64,000 nt of DNA, taken from assembly GCF_900090305.1 (NCBI RefSeq), contig NZ_LT607751.1, positions 682,001 through 746,000 of the forward strand, in the 5' to 3' direction. Below are positions 16,724 to 26,099 of the stretch, in pieces. Numbering within the stretch: the first letter of the stretch is position 1; every line of letters begins with the position of its first letter. Position numbers and translations under genes: made by a program. The notes under the pieces were generated by a model that worked only from the letters and a program-made list of their open reading frames with translations, ran no database searches and was not told the DNA's origin. Source of the DNA: Micromonospora siamensis (GTDB taxonomy: Bacteria > Actinomycetota > Actinomycetes > Mycobacteriales > Micromonosporaceae).

Positions 16724-18222
16724 ACGCGCCCCTGCGCCGCGTCGGCGTCGTCGTGATGGTCCTGTTCGGGCTCCTCTTCGCGAACCTGAACTGGATCCAG
16801 TTCTACAAGGCCGACGAATACCGCAACAGCGACTACAACGGTCGGGTCCAGGTCGCCGAGTACGACCGCAAGCGCGGCAACATCGAGGCCGGCGGCACCG
16901 CCTTCGCGGTCAGCAAGGAGACCGGCGGCAAGTTGAAGTTCGTCCGCACCTACCCGGGTGGCGAGAAGTACGCCCACGTGCTCGGCTACAAGCCGGTCAA
17001 CCTCGGTGACACCGGCATCGAGCGGGTCGAGAACGACTTCCTCGCCGGCACCAGCGACCAGCTGATCGTCAACCGGGTCAAGGACATGTTCACCGGCGAC
17101 GAGACCGGCGGCGGCAACGTCCTGCTGACCCTGTCGAAGCGGGCGCAGGACGTGGCGTACAACCAGCTCCGGGGCAACGAGGTGGGCGCCAAGCGCGGCG
17201 CGGCGATCGCGCTGGACCCGCGTACCGGCGCGGTGCAGGCGCTGGTCTCCATGCCGAGCTTCGACCCGAACCCGCTGGCCAGCCACGACACCGCCGCCGC
17301 CTCGGCGGCGTACAACAGCTACGAGAAGGACCCGCAGCGGCCGCTGACCAACCGCGCGTTGGCCGAGACCCTCCCACCGGGTTCGACCTTCAAGGTGATC
17401 GTCGCCGCCGCGGCGCTGGAGAGCGGCGTCACCAAGGAGACGAAGATCCCGGCCGGCAGGCTCTGGACCCCGCCGACCTCGGGCACCCCGATCAAGAACG
17501 CCGCCCCGTCGATCTGCCCCGAGTCGCAGGTCACCCTGAAGATGGCGGTCCAGGAGTCGTGCAACACCGGCTTCGCCCAGCTCGGCGTGAAGCTCGGCGC
17601 GGACAAGATCAAGGAGAAGGCCCGCCAGTTCGGGTTCGAGCAGGAGGACCTGTCCGTCGGCCAGCTCGGTGACGGGGGCCTGGCCGTGGCGGCCAGCCGG
17701 ACCGGCAGCATCTCCAACGGCAGCGGGGGCACCGACCCGGCCGCGCTGGCCCAGTCCTCGATCGGCCAGCGGGACGTCCGGATGACCCCGCTCCAGGGCG
17801 CGATGATCGCCGCCGCGGTGGCCAACGACGGCAGCCAGATGCGCCCCTACCTGGTCAAGCAGCTGCTCGCGCCGGACCGCACCACCAGCTACTACACCGC
17901 CAAGCCCGGCGAGCTGCGCCGCCCGGTCAGCTCCCAGGTCGCCGGCGACCTCCAGGAGATGATGGAGAGCGTGGTGACCGGCGGCACCGGCCGCAAGGCC
18001 GCGATCGACGGCTACACCGTCGGCGGCAAGACCGGCACCGCCCAGTCCGGCCCGAACGACCCCGACCACGGCTGGTTCATCGGCTTCGCGATCGACGACA
18101 AGGGCACCCCGGTCTCCGCGGTCTGCGTGATGCTGGAGAACGCCGGCAAGGGCGGCAGCTCCGAGGCGGCCCGGATCGGCGGCCAGATCATGAAGGCGGC
18201 CATCGCCGACGGGGGCCGCTGA
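16720..18222 (+). CDS. pbpA: PbpA: class B penicillin-binding protein (transpeptidase)
   Basis: This 500-residue bitopic protein has a signal-anchor at about residues 6-26 and a C-terminal transpeptidase domain (about 160-500). The three penicillin-binding motifs are present: Ser222-T-F-Lys225 (PPGSTFK), Ser280-C-N (ESCNTGF) and Lys437-T-G (GGKTGTAQ). It crosslinks peptidoglycan outside the membrane and is the expected partner of the RodA encoded just upstream. One nucleotide separates its stop from the pknA start. In mycobacteria PbpA is a substrate of PknB. Confidence 0.95.
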   Translation: MNAPLRRVGVVVMVLFGLLFANLNWIQFYKADEYRNSDYNGRVQVAEYDRKRGNIEAGGTAFAVSKETGGKLKFVRTYPGGEKYAHVLGYKPVNLGDTGIERVENDFLAGTSDQLIVNRVKDMFTGDETGGGNVLLTLSKRAQDVAYNQLRGNEVGAKRGAAIALDPRTGAVQALVSMPSFDPNPLASHDTAAASAAYNSYEKDPQRPLTNRALAETLPPGSTFKVIVAAAALESGVTKETKIPAGRLWTPPTSGTPIKNAAPSICPESQVTLKMAVQESCNTGFAQLGVKLGADKIKEKARQFGFEQEDLSVGQLGDGGLAVAASRTGSISNGSGGTDPAALAQSSIGQRDVRMTPLQGAMIAAAVANDGSQMRPYLVKQLLAPDRTTSYYTAKPGELRRPVSSQVAGDLQEMMESVVTGGTGRKAAIDGYTVGGKTGTAQSGPNDPDHGWFIGFAIDDKGTPVSAVCVMLENAGKGGSSEAARIGGQIMKAAIADGGR

Positions 18223-18223
18223 C

Positions 18224-19705
18224 ATGCTCAGCCCCGGCGTGCAGCTCGGCAACCGCTACCGCCTCGACGAGCGGATCGCCAGCGGTGGGATGGGCGACGT
18301 CTGGCGCGGCACCGACCAGGTGCTCGGCCGTACGGTGGCGGTGAAGACGCTGCTGCCGGCCCTGCTCGACGAGCCGGGCTTCGCCGAGCGGTTCCGTGGC
18401 GAGGCGCGCACCATGGCCACCGTCAACCACCCCGGCGTCGTGGACATCTACGACTTCGGCAGCGACCAGCAGATGGCCTTCCTCGTGATGGAGTACATCG
18501 AGGGCGACGCGCTCTCGGCGACCCTGAGCCGGGTCGGTCGGCTCACCCCGGCCCGGACCATGGCGCTGGTCGCGCAGGCGGCCGAGGCGCTGCACGCGGC
18601 GCACGTCAAGGGCATCGTGCACCGGGACGTGAAGCCGGGCAACCTGCTGGTCCGGCCGAACGGCACGCTGGTGCTGACCGACTTCGGCATCGCCCGGTCC
18701 GACCTGGTCGGTCAGTTGACCGCCGCGGGCTCGGTGCTCGGCACGGCGTCGTACATCTCCCCCGAGCAGGCCACCGGCGCGGTGGCCACGCCCGCCTCCG
18801 ACGTCTACGCCCTCGGCGTGGTCGCCTACCAGTGCCTGGCCGGCCGGCGCCCGTTCGAGGGTGACAACCCGCTGGAGATCGCCATGCGGCACGTCCGGGA
18901 CGCCCCCCGGCCGCTGCCCGCCGACATCCCGCCGCCGGTCCGGTCGATCGTCGAGCGGGCCCTGGCCAAGGACCCGGCGGCCCGGTGGCCGAGCGCCGCC
19001 GCGCTGGCCGGGGTCGCCCGCCAGACCAAGCTCTCCCTCGCCCAGCAGGGACGGACCGGCGGCACCGCCCGGCCGATCTCCGCCGCCCCGGCTTCACCGG
19101 CCGCGCCGCAGGCCCGCGCGCAGGTCTCGCCGGCCGCGCCGCAGGCCCGCGCCCAGGTGCCGCCGCCCCGGCAACAGCCCCGACCGGCCGGTGCCGCGCA
19201 GGTGCAGCACCGCCCGCCGGTGGCGGCGTCGGCCCCGCATCCACCGCCCGCGCAGCCGCGTCCGCCGATGTCGGCGCCGCCCGCGCCACCCCGTCCGCCG
19301 ATGTCGGCGCCGGCTGCCCCGCCCCGTCCGCCGGTGGGGGCGCAGCCGGGCTATCCGCGGGGCGCGGCGAGCGTGCCGCAGCCGCCGGCTCCGCACCAGC
19401 AGAATCGCGCCCTCGGGTACGCCCAGCCCGTGCCGGCCGCGCCGGCACCGCGTCGTTCCAGTTCGGCGCGAGTGGTCCTGGTGGTCCTGCTGGCCGCGCT
19501 GGTCCTGCTCTGCTCCGGCGTGGTTTCCTACATGCGCAAGAGCGCGCTGCCCGGTTCGTCCGGTCCGGCCATTCGGCCGGCAGTGATGTCCGGCGCGCTG
19601 AACCAGGACGGGAGCGACGATCCGGGTCGGACGTCGTACCGTCGGGTGGAACGGTTCCAGCCGAGTGGCGGCGAGACGACGAGCGAAGGACGACAGACGC
19701 GATGA
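18224..19705 (+). CDS. pknA: PknA-type membrane Ser/Thr protein kinase
   Basis: The 493-residue kinase has a Hanks-type catalytic domain at about 12-272: glycine loop ASGGMGDVW, Lys41 (TVAVK), catalytic Asp135 in HRDVKPGN, DFG, and the APE-region YISPEQATG. A Pro/Ala/Gln-rich linker (about 285-405) with degenerate repeats (RPPMSAPPAPP) leads to a membrane span (about 411-434, VVLVVLLAALVLLCSGVVSY). A short extracellular tail has no PASTA domain, as in mycobacterial PknA. It acts on cell shape and division proteins. Its stop overlaps the pknB start (ATGA). Confidence 0.93.
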   Translation: MLSPGVQLGNRYRLDERIASGGMGDVWRGTDQVLGRTVAVKTLLPALLDEPGFAERFRGEARTMATVNHPGVVDIYDFGSDQQMAFLVMEYIEGDALSATLSRVGRLTPARTMALVAQAAEALHAAHVKGIVHRDVKPGNLLVRPNGTLVLTDFGIARSDLVGQLTAAGSVLGTASYISPEQATGAVATPASDVYALGVVAYQCLAGRRPFEGDNPLEIAMRHVRDAPRPLPADIPPPVRSIVERALAKDPAARWPSAAALAGVARQTKLSLAQQGRTGGTARPISAAPASPAAPQARAQVSPAAPQARAQVPPPRQQPRPAGAAQVQHRPPVAASAPHPPPAQPRPPMSAPPAPPRPPMSAPAAPPRPPVGAQPGYPRGAASVPQPPAPHQQNRALGYAQPVPAAPAPRRSSSARVVLVVLLAALVLLCSGVVSYMRKSALPGSSGPAIRPAVMSGALNQDGSDDPGRTSYRRVERFQPSGGETTSEGRQTR

Positions 19706-21519
19706 CAGCGCAGGCCCGCCTGCTCGGTGGCCGGTACCAGGTCGGCGAGCTGCTCGGCTACGGCGGCATGGCGGAGGTCCACCGCGGTCGTGACCTCCGG
19801 CTCGGCCGGGACGTCGCGATCAAGATGCTCCGCGCCGATTTGGCCCGGGACGCCACCTTCCAGATGCGGTTCCGCCGTGAGGCGCAGAACGCCGCGTCGC
19901 TGAACCACCCGGCCATCGTCGCGGTGTACGACACCGGCGAGGAGACCGGGCCGACCGGCGAGACGCTGCCGTTCATCGTGATGGAGTTCGTCAACGGGCG
20001 CACCCTCAAGGAGGTCCTCGGCGTCGAGGGGCGGCTCCAGCCGCGCCGGGCGCTGGAGATCTGCGCCGACATGTGCGCGGCGCTGGAGTTCAGCCACCGG
20101 CACGGGATCATCCACCGGGACGTCAAGCCCGGCAACGTGATGCTCACCCAGACCGGCCAGGTCAAGGTGATGGACTTCGGCATCGCCCGGGCACTGGCCA
20201 GCGGCGCCACCACGATGACCCAGACCAGCGCGGTCATCGGCACCGCGCAATATCTCTCGCCGGAGCAGGCGCGCGGCGAGGCGGTCGACGCCCGCTCCGA
20301 CGTGTACGCGGCCGGCTGCGTGCTGTTCGAGCTGCTCTGCGCGCACCCGCCGTTCGTCGGGGACAGCCCGGTCAGCGTGGCGTACCAGCACGTGCGGGAG
20401 GCGCCGCCGACGCCGAGCGACATCAACCCGGACGTCAACCCGGCGGTCGACGCGATCGTGCTCAAGGCGCTGTCGAAGAACCCGCTGAACCGCTACCAGA
20501 GCGCCGGCGAGATGAGGGCGGACCTGCTCCGTGCCGCCGCCGGCCGCCCCGTGATGGCCACTCCGGTGATGTCACACGAGGAGGCCACCCAGCTGGCCCC
20601 GGCCGCCACGACGGCCGCGTACCCGGCCGCGGCCGGTGCGCCGACCCGGCAGCAGGTTCCCGCCCGGGTGGGCGACCCACGGCAGCGCAAGGCGTCGTCG
20701 TGGGTGATGGCCGTCCTCGCGGCGGTGGTCGTCCTCTCGTTGATCGCGCTGGGCGCCGCCTGGCTCAACGGCCGGAACAAGGACGACGGCGCCGAGCAGC
20801 CGAAGCTGGTGGCGGTGCCGAGCGTGGTTGACCAGCCGCAGGACGCGGCGATCGCCCAGATCCGAGGGGCAGGACTGACCCCGAAGGTGGCCGAGGATCT
20901 CAGGTACGGCACCTGCGAGAAGGGCACCGTGGTCAGCCAGGCCCCGACCGGTGGCCAGCTCGAGCCGAACCAGGAGGTCACCCTCACGATCTGCGGCGGC
21001 ATCGCCCAGGTCGAGGTTCCGGACCTTAAGGGCTTCACCTACGAAGCGGCCGTGAAGCAGCTCAAGGACTCGAAGCTCAAGCCGGAGAAGCAGGAGGTCA
21101 ACTCCGGCGAGCGGGAGGGCACTGTCATCGACGTGAGCCCGAAGCCAGGCACCCAGGTGGGCGAGGGAGCCACGGTGACCCTCCAGGTCTCCAAGGGCAA
21201 CGTCAACAAGGTCCCGAACGTGGTCGGCCTCGACCAGGACGAGGCGGAGCGGACGCTCAAGAACGCAGGCTTCGAGCCCGAGGTGGAGTTGGGCGCGGAC
21301 GTCCCGGCGGACCAGGCCGGCAAGGTGACCGCGCAGACCCCCGAGGGGAACACCCGCAAGCCGGAGGGCACCAAGGTGGTCATCACCGTCTCTCAGCCGG
21401 AGCCGACCACCGAGCCCACCCCGACGGACCAGCCCACCGCCTCGCCGGAGCCCACCCCGTCGGCGACGGCGACCGGTGGCGGGGGCGGCTTCCCGTTCCC
21501 CACCCCGCCCCCGCAGTAG
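19702..21519 (+). CDS. pknB: PknB: PASTA-domain Ser/Thr protein kinase
   Basis: The 605-residue receptor kinase has a catalytic domain at about 12-275 (glycine loop GYGGMAEVH, Lys41 in DVAIK, Asp140 in HRDVKPGN, DFG, YLSPEQARG). The membrane span is about 335-355 (WVMAVLAAVVVLSLIALGAA). Three extracellular PASTA repeats cover about 370-570, and a Thr/Pro-rich tail ends FPFPTPPPQ. The PASTA repeats sense peptidoglycan fragments or lipid II and place the kinase at sites of wall growth. Mycobacterial PknB has four repeats, so this one is shorter by one. It closes the operon begun by fhaA; the coding frame extends far upstream, but the ATGA overlap fixes the start. Confidence 0.95.
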   Translation: MTAQARLLGGRYQVGELLGYGGMAEVHRGRDLRLGRDVAIKMLRADLARDATFQMRFRREAQNAASLNHPAIVAVYDTGEETGPTGETLPFIVMEFVNGRTLKEVLGVEGRLQPRRALEICADMCAALEFSHRHGIIHRDVKPGNVMLTQTGQVKVMDFGIARALASGATTMTQTSAVIGTAQYLSPEQARGEAVDARSDVYAAGCVLFELLCAHPPFVGDSPVSVAYQHVREAPPTPSDINPDVNPAVDAIVLKALSKNPLNRYQSAGEMRADLLRAAAGRPVMATPVMSHEEATQLAPAATTAAYPAAAGAPTRQQVPARVGDPRQRKASSWVMAVLAAVVVLSLIALGAAWLNGRNKDDGAEQPKLVAVPSVVDQPQDAAIAQIRGAGLTPKVAEDLRYGTCEKGTVVSQAPTGGQLEPNQEVTLTICGGIAQVEVPDLKGFTYEAAVKQLKDSKLKPEKQEVNSGEREGTVIDVSPKPGTQVGEGATVTLQVSKGNVNKVPNVVGLDQDEAERTLKNAGFEPEVELGADVPADQAGKVTAQTPEGNTRKPEGTKVVITVSQPEPTTEPTPTDQPTASPEPTPSATATGGGGGFPFPTPPPQ

Positions 21520-21533
21520 CACCCGGACACACG

Positions 21534-21569
21534 GACGGGCCCGGCGATCGACTGATCGCCGGGCCCGTC
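21534..21569. terminator. Perfect 16-bp hairpin terminator
   Basis: GACGGGCCCGGCGATC and its exact complement are separated by GACT, between the convergent pknB and trpG genes. It probably ends the large signalling operon and the minus-strand transcript. Confidence 0.85.
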
Positions 21570-21626
21570 GCACATCACGGTGGCGCAGGGGCGCCGCAGC
21601 AGGGCCGAGGCCCGGCAGGGTGACCG

Positions 21627-22277
21627 TCAGGTGGTGGCGAAGGCTGAGCGGCGTCGGGCGTCCACCTCGGCGGCCAGCGCTGGCACCCGCTCCAGCGCCT
21701 CCGGGTGGCCGCAGGTGGCCAGCCAGTTCGCCAGCATCAGGTGCCCGCCCTCGGTGAGCACCGACTCGGGGTGGAACTGCACGCCCTCGATCGCCAGGGT
21801 GCGGTGCCGCATCGCCATCACCACGCCGGACTCGGTCCAGCCGGTGACCTCGATCTCGGCCGGCAGCGTCTCGCGGAGCACGGCCAGCGAGTGGTAGCGG
21901 GTGGCCGTGAACGGGTCGGGCAGGCCGGCGAGCACCCCCGCCGACTCGTGCCGCACCTGCGAGGTCTTGCCGTGCAGCAGCTCGGGGGCCCGGGTAACGG
22001 TGGCCCCGAACGCCTCGCCGATCGCCTGGTGGCCGAGGCAGACGCCGAAGATCGGCAGCTGGCCGGCGTACTCCCGGATGACGTCGAGGCAGATGCCGGC
22101 GCGGTCGGGGCTGCCCGGACCGGGCGAGAGCAGGATGCCGGCCGCGTCGACCCGGCCCACCTCGGCCACGTCGATCTCGTCGTTGCGGCGGACCTCGCAC
22201 TCGACGCCGAGCTGGCCCAGGTATTGCACGATGTTGTAGACGAACGAATCGTAGTTGTCGATCACCAGGACGCGCAT
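21627..22277 (-). CDS. trpG: Anthranilate/aminodeoxychorismate synthase glutamine amidotransferase subunit
   Basis: The 216-residue class I glutamine amidotransferase has Cys80 (FGVCLGHQ), His169 and Glu171 (FHPES) as catalytic triad. It releases ammonia from glutamine for anthranilate synthase (tryptophan) and/or aminodeoxychorismate synthase (folate); many actinobacteria use one subunit for both, so pabA is an equally good name. The position next to pknB is the same as in mycobacteria, where it is called trpG. The start at 22277 gives MRVLVIDNYDSFVYN, the normal N-terminus. No synthase large subunit is nearby. Confidence 0.92.
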   Translation of the reverse strand: MRVLVIDNYDSFVYNIVQYLGQLGVECEVRRNDEIDVAEVGRVDAAGILLSPGPGSPDRAGICLDVIREYAGQLPIFGVCLGHQAIGEAFGATVTRAPELLHGKTSQVRHESAGVLAGLPDPFTATRYHSLAVLRETLPAEIEVTGWTESGVVMAMRHRTLAIEGVQFHPESVLTEGGHLMLANWLATCGHPEALERVPALAAEVDARRRSAFATT

Positions 22278-22281
22278 CGGG

Positions 22282-22557
22282 TCACTTCTTCGGAGAGGGC
22301 GGAGGGGTGTTGTTCTGCTCGGTGTCGTACGGCAGGTCGTGCTCGTCACCCGGCGCGTCGGGCCCGGTCACTCCGCCGTCCCCGCCCGGCGTGCCGGAGT
22401 CCTGGGTGACCTGGACGTCGTCGAAGGGCAGCAGCGGCTCGGCCCACGGAAAGACCACGAACCAGAGCAGCGCCACCGCGGCGGCGGTGATCAGCACCGA
22501 GCCGGCGAGCTTGCCGGCCAGGCCGAAGGGAAGCTTGCGCCAGATCCAGGCGTACAT
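22282..22557 (-). CDS. Small single-span membrane protein in the trpG-sortase cluster
   Basis: The 91-residue protein has one membrane span (about 14-38, LAGKLAGSVLITAAAVALLWFVVF begins here) and a polar, acidic tail rich in Gly, Asp and Pro that ends PPPSPKK. It lies 4 nt from trpG and 2 nt from the sortase gene, so it is surely co-transcribed with them. The tail is probably outside the cell. Similar short proteins occur at this locus in relatives; the function is unknown, but sortase partner or chaperone is conceivable. Confidence 0.75.
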   Translation of the reverse strand: MYAWIWRKLPFGLAGKLAGSVLITAAAVALLWFVVFPWAEPLLPFDDVQVTQDSGTPGGDGGVTGPDAPGDEHDLPYDTEQNNTPPPSPKK

Positions 22558-22559
22558 CG

Positions 22560-24425
22560 TCAGCCCCCCAGCTCCGGCGGTCGACCGGCGGACTTCGCCA
22601 GGTCGTGGTCCAGCTTCGCGTGGACGATCAACCGCTGATAGTTGTCGAACTTGGGGTTGCAGGTGGTCAGGGTGAGCAGCTTGTCCTTCGGCCTGGCACC
22701 CGGCTCCATCGGCACCGGCGCCACCACCTCCACCTGGTCCGGCCGGACGATGCGAGTCTTGTAGACCTTGTAGACGTACCAGGTGTCCTTGCCCTCGACG
22801 ACGATGTCGTCGCCCGGGTCCAGCTCGTCGATCCGCCAGAAGGTGGCCCGGTTGCGGTGTCCGGCGACGGAAAAGTTGCCCAACTCGCCCGGCATCGCGC
22901 TCTTCGGGTAGTGGCCCGGGGCGTACCGGATGTCGGACTGCTCGACGCCCTCCACCACGACCCAGTTCTTGTCGAGCTTCGGGATGTAGAGGCCGGCGAT
23001 CGGCTTGCCCTCCACGGCGGGCTTCGGCTTCGGCTTCGGCCCGCCGGTCGGGGCGACCGTCGGGTCACCGCTGGGCCCCCACGCCTGGGCGAGCTGGCTG
23101 CTCAGATCCTCCTGGTGGGCGTTGACGATGACCGACTTGCCCCAGATCTCGTAGCCGGCGAAGAGGAGGACCACCAGGCCGAAGGTGATCAGCACCTCGC
23201 CGGTGAGCCGGATGCCGGTGCGGACCCGGGACCAGACGGAGGGCCTGGTCAGCTCGGAGTAGACGCTCTTGTAGCCGGCGTCGGTCTGGTGGGCGCGGAG
23301 CCTGACCACCTTCTCGCCGCGGCGCGGGCGGGGTGGTTCGGCGGGCGGGGTGCCGTCGGAGGGCTCGTCGAGGACCGGCGGACGGGGTACGGCTCCCATC
23401 AGCGCGGTGGAGTCCAGCCCCGGCGCGGGGGTGGCCGGCCGCCCGGTGACCGCCGGGATGATCGCCGTCGCGCCCGGGTCGGCGCCACCGCCGGCCGCAG
23501 CACCGGGTCGTCCGTCGTCCGCCGAGCGGGGCGGCACGCCGGCCCCCCGGGCGTCGGATGACGGGTGCCCGGGCATCCCGGCGCTCCGGAGGTCGGTCGG
23601 GTGGCCGGATGCCCCGGCGCCTCGGCTGTCGGTCGGGTGGTCCGGTGCGGTGCCCCGGGTGTCGGTCGGGTGGCCCGGTGCCCCGGCCCCACGGGTGTGG
23701 GTCTGGTGGGGCGGTGCCCCGGCCCCCCGGGTGTCGACCGGTTGGGGCGGTGCCGCGTCGTGCCGGCCCTCGCCCGGCTGTCGACGGGAGTCGACCTTGG
23801 GGATGAACGCCGTCGGCGCGTCACCGGTCGGCGCGGCCGGGCCGGCGGCGGCCCGCTCCCACTGACCGTCGGCACTCGGCACCCCCGGCGCCGGCCGGAC
23901 GCCGTCGGTGGGGGTGGGCGACGCGTACCGAGGGGAGTCGTGCGGGGCGTGCTCCGGGTGCGGGTCGCGTTCCCCCGGCCAGCTCGGCGGGGCGGAGCGC
24001 CCGGACGGTGCGGTGGCAGCTCCCGGCGGCGGGCCCTGCGAGGGCTGAGGGACCGGGGCCGGCCGACCTGCACCGGGCGGCGGGCCGGGACGGACGGCTG
24101 GGGTCGGGCCGGGGCCAGCCGCGGGCGGCGAGCCGGGACGAACGGCTGGTGCCGGGCCGGGCCCAGCGCCGGGACGGAGGGTGGCTGCCGGGCCGGAGCG
24201 GGCGGCGGAGGTCGGACCGGTGATCGGGTCACGGTCGCCGGCCGGGGCCAGCGGGCGGGGGGTGAGCGGCCGGTCGGGCCAGGGCAGCTCCACGGCGGGT
24301 GGCTGCCCGCCGGTCGGCTGGGGCGCGGTGGGCGCGGGGCGCTCGACCCGGGGGATGAAGGCGGTGGGTTCCTCGCCCGGGTTGCGGTGCCGCCCGTCCC
24401 GCCGCTCGTCGGGCCCGTCGTTCAC
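22560..24425 (-). CDS. Class E sortase with long disordered N-terminal region
   Basis: The 621-residue protein carries a C-terminal sortase domain with His523 ([12 protein letters not shown]), Cys589 (LTLTTCNP) and Arg598 ([11 protein letters not shown]), the transpeptidase triad. A TLTTC active-site motif and the actinobacterial context fit class E (SrtE), which attaches LAxTG-type proteins to peptidoglycan. The domain is preceded by a span at about 400-422 ([19 protein letters not shown]) and by about 370 disordered residues rich in Pro, Gly, Arg and Asp with degenerate repeats (RGAGxPGHPTD), far longer than in typical class E sortases. Its start overlaps the DUF881 gene by 4 nt. Confidence 0.9.
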   Translation of the reverse strand: MNDGPDERRDGRHRNPGEEPTAFIPRVERPAPTAPQPTGGQPPAVELPWPDRPLTPRPLAPAGDRDPITGPTSAARSGPAATLRPGAGPGPAPAVRPGSPPAAGPGPTPAVRPGPPPGAGRPAPVPQPSQGPPPGAATAPSGRSAPPSWPGERDPHPEHAPHDSPRYASPTPTDGVRPAPGVPSADGQWERAAAGPAAPTGDAPTAFIPKVDSRRQPGEGRHDAAPPQPVDTRGAGAPPHQTHTRGAGAPGHPTDTRGTAPDHPTDSRGAGASGHPTDLRSAGMPGHPSSDARGAGVPPRSADDGRPGAAAGGGADPGATAIIPAVTGRPATPAPGLDSTALMGAVPRPPVLDEPSDGTPPAEPPRPRRGEKVVRLRAHQTDAGYKSVYSELTRPSVWSRVRTGIRLTGEVLITFGLVVLLFAGYEIWGKSVIVNAHQEDLSSQLAQAWGPSGDPTVAPTGGPKPKPKPAVEGKPIAGLYIPKLDKNWVVVEGVEQSDIRYAPGHYPKSAMPGELGNFSVAGHRNRATFWRIDELDPGDDIVVEGKDTWYVYKVYKTRIVRPDQVEVVAPVPMEPGARPKDKLLTLTTCNPKFDNYQRLIVHAKLDHDLAKSAGRPPELGG

Positions 24426-25222
24426 CGGGGCACCTTGGCGGAGCGGAGCGCGGTGGAGTCCTCGAACGCGGGCACGGTGACGGTGGAGACCCGCTCCTGG
24501 TAGCCCAGCTGGTAGGCCTCAACCGCGTCCATGAACCACCGAACTCCCTTGGAGCTGGCGAGCGCCCGTTGAAGTGCGGCGGGATCGCCGATTGCTACGA
24601 TCTTGAATGGTGGGGAATACACCCGTCCGTGCAGGAGCAGGGTGTTTCCGACGCAGCGTACCGCGCTGGTGCTGAGCACGCGGACGTTCATGATTGACAT
24701 GGCCTCCGCGCCGCCCGCCCAGAGCGCGTTCACCACTGCCTGGACGTCGCCCTGATGGACCACCAGGTCGTCGTTGGTGGCACCTTTGGGCAATTTCTGG
24801 CCGGTGGGTGCGTCGTCGAGTTCGACGGTGATGCCGGTGCCGGTGAGCGCGGTGAAGCCGGCCGCCTCCTCGCTCGCCCGGGCCCGTTCCTGCTGGGCCT
24901 TGATCGGGCCGTTCGTGTCGGCCAGCGCGGTGGTCTCGTCCTCGACCTCGGCCCGCAGCCGTGCGGCCCGCTGCTCGTTCGCCTCTACCTGGGTACGGCG
25001 CTCCTCGATCAGCTGGTTGAGCTCGGGTCGCCGGTCCTCGCGCAGTGCGGTGCCGCCCGCCGCGGTGGCGGTCGTGGTGAAGAGGAGCCCGGCCGCGGCG
25101 GCGATCAGCGGTACGCCGATCGACCAGCCGGGTCGCCGCTGGCCGCGCCGCCGGGGCAGCAGGCCGGCGACCGCGCGCCGGATGACCTTCTGCCAGGAGG
25201 CGGCGCCGGATGTGTACTCCAC
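24422..25222 (-). CDS. DUF881 family membrane-anchored protein
   Basis: The 266-residue protein has an N-terminal membrane segment (about 33-55, [20 protein letters not shown]), a coiled-coil stretch (about 66-115, [20 protein letters not shown]) and a DUF881 domain to the end ([32 protein letters not shown]; [22 protein letters not shown] segment). DUF881 proteins are widespread in Gram-positive bacteria, often beside division genes, as here next to crgA and the sortase; no activity is established. It is the first gene of a four-gene minus-strand operon ending in trpG. Confidence 0.85.
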   Translation of the reverse strand: MEYTSGAASWQKVIRRAVAGLLPRRRGQRRPGWSIGVPLIAAAAGLLFTTTATAAGGTALREDRRPELNQLIEERRTQVEANEQRAARLRAEVEDETTALADTNGPIKAQQERARASEEAAGFTALTGTGITVELDDAPTGQKLPKGATNDDLVVHQGDVQAVVNALWAGGAEAMSIMNVRVLSTSAVRCVGNTLLLHGRVYSPPFKIVAIGDPAALQRALASSKGVRWFMDAVEAYQLGYQERVSTVTVPAFEDSTALRSAKVPR

Positions 25223-25453
25223 CGGGGCGTTCCTTCCGCGTCGTCTGGTGTCGGCCCGCTGTGCTGCGAACCGGTGCGCCAGCCCGCGATAGTTCCGCCC
25301 TTTTCGGTCACTCCGTGCACCGGCCTGACCCCATTCGTGGCCTGAGCGGGCCTTCGGGACTACGCTAGCTGTCGAACATTATTGGCCATGGACCGTCGCC
25401 CCCGCGCCCGGTTGTCAGGCCGGACGAGGTCGTCACCCCCTCTGGAGAGCGTC

Positions 25454-25717
25454 GTGCCCAAGTCTCAGGTCCGCAAGAAGAAGGTGTACACCCCGCCGAC
25501 GGACGTACGTCCGACGGCGACGGCGGCGACGCGCAAGCCTAGCCCGGTCTGGCTGCCCGTCACGGCGGTGGCGCTGATCGTCGCCGGCATCGGCTGGCTG
25601 GTCGTGTACTACCTCTCCGAGCAGGCGTACCCGGTCGCCTCCTGGGGCTACTGGAACCTGGCGGTCGGCTTCGGCGCCATGGTCGCCTCGCTGATCCTGC
25701 TCTCCCGCTGGCGCTGA
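25454..25717 (+). CDS. crgA: CrgA cell-division protein
   Basis: The 87-residue protein has the CrgA layout: a basic N-terminus (PKSQVRKKKVYTPP), then two membrane spans at about 33-54 (WLPVTAVALIVAGIGWLVVY) and 64-84 (WNLAVGFGAMVASLILLSRW). CrgA interacts with FtsZ, FtsQ, FtsI and other septal proteins and coordinates septum formation in actinomycetes. The GTG at 25454 follows TGGAGAG and gives the usual length; an upstream ATG at 25382 would add 24 residues of atypical sequence. The location beside the pkn cluster is conserved. Confidence 0.93.
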   Translation: MPKSQVRKKKVYTPPTDVRPTATAATRKPSPVWLPVTAVALIVAGIGWLVVYYLSEQAYPVASWGYWNLAVGFGAMVASLILLSRWR

Positions 25718-25766
25718 CCCGCTGACGGGCCGTTCCCGGCCCGCGCGGCACGCCCGCCCGCGCCAC

Positions 25767-25799
25767 CGGCCCGGTCCCCGTCTCCCGGGGGCCGGGCCG
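25767..25799 (+). terminator. Hairpin terminator after crgA
   Basis: CGGCCCGGTCCCC pairs with GGGGGCCGGGCCG (one G-U pair) around loop GTCTCCC, about 50 nt beyond the crgA stop codon. Confidence 0.7.
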
Positions 25800-25931
25800 T
25801 AGCCGTGCCTCCCGGGCGACGGCGACGTGTCGTGGTGGACGAGGTCACGCCACGACGCCCCTGTCAGGCGCGGCGCCGCTTCGCCGCCTAAGGTGTCCGC
25901 AGGGCGGCGTGGCCGGTGCGAGATGACTCAC

Positions 25932-25961
25932 GTTACTGCTGGGTAACCTTGCGCGTAGGCT
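25932..25961 (+). promoter_or_regulatory. Promoter with TTAC-N6-GTAA operator for EtfD-like gene
   Basis: TTACTG (25933-25938) and TAGGCT (25956-25961) are spaced 17 nt and form a plausible -35/-10 pair. The 16-nt palindrome GTTACTGCTGGGTAAC (25932-25947) lies exactly over the -35, as expected for a repressor site. Nearly the same palindrome precedes the acyl-CoA dehydrogenase at 49049. Downstream, ATGACC/GGTCAT arms (25969-25991) form a leader stem-loop. Confidence 0.6.
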
Positions 25962-25968
25962 GCACTGC

Positions 25969-26043
25969 ATGACCGAGCGGAGCGAGGTCATCGGCCGGTC
26001 GGGTCGGGGTGGCGGTGACGGCGGAGCGCCGGACGCCCCCTGA
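25969..26043 (+). other. Possible 24-codon leader ORF upstream of EtfD-like gene
   Basis: An ATG at 25969, about 8 nt after the end of the predicted -10, opens a 24-residue frame (MTERSEVIGRSG, then Gly/Asp/Ala/Pro) that stops at 26043. It could be a leaderless leader peptide or simply an ATG inside the GAGCGGAGCGAG-type hairpin that recurs in this genus. The remaining stretch to 26099 shows no other feature. Confidence 0.25.
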
Positions 26044-26099
26044 CGTCGCACCCGGTCGCCGAGCCGCTCGACCAGGCAGCAGACCGGGAGGCCAACTCG

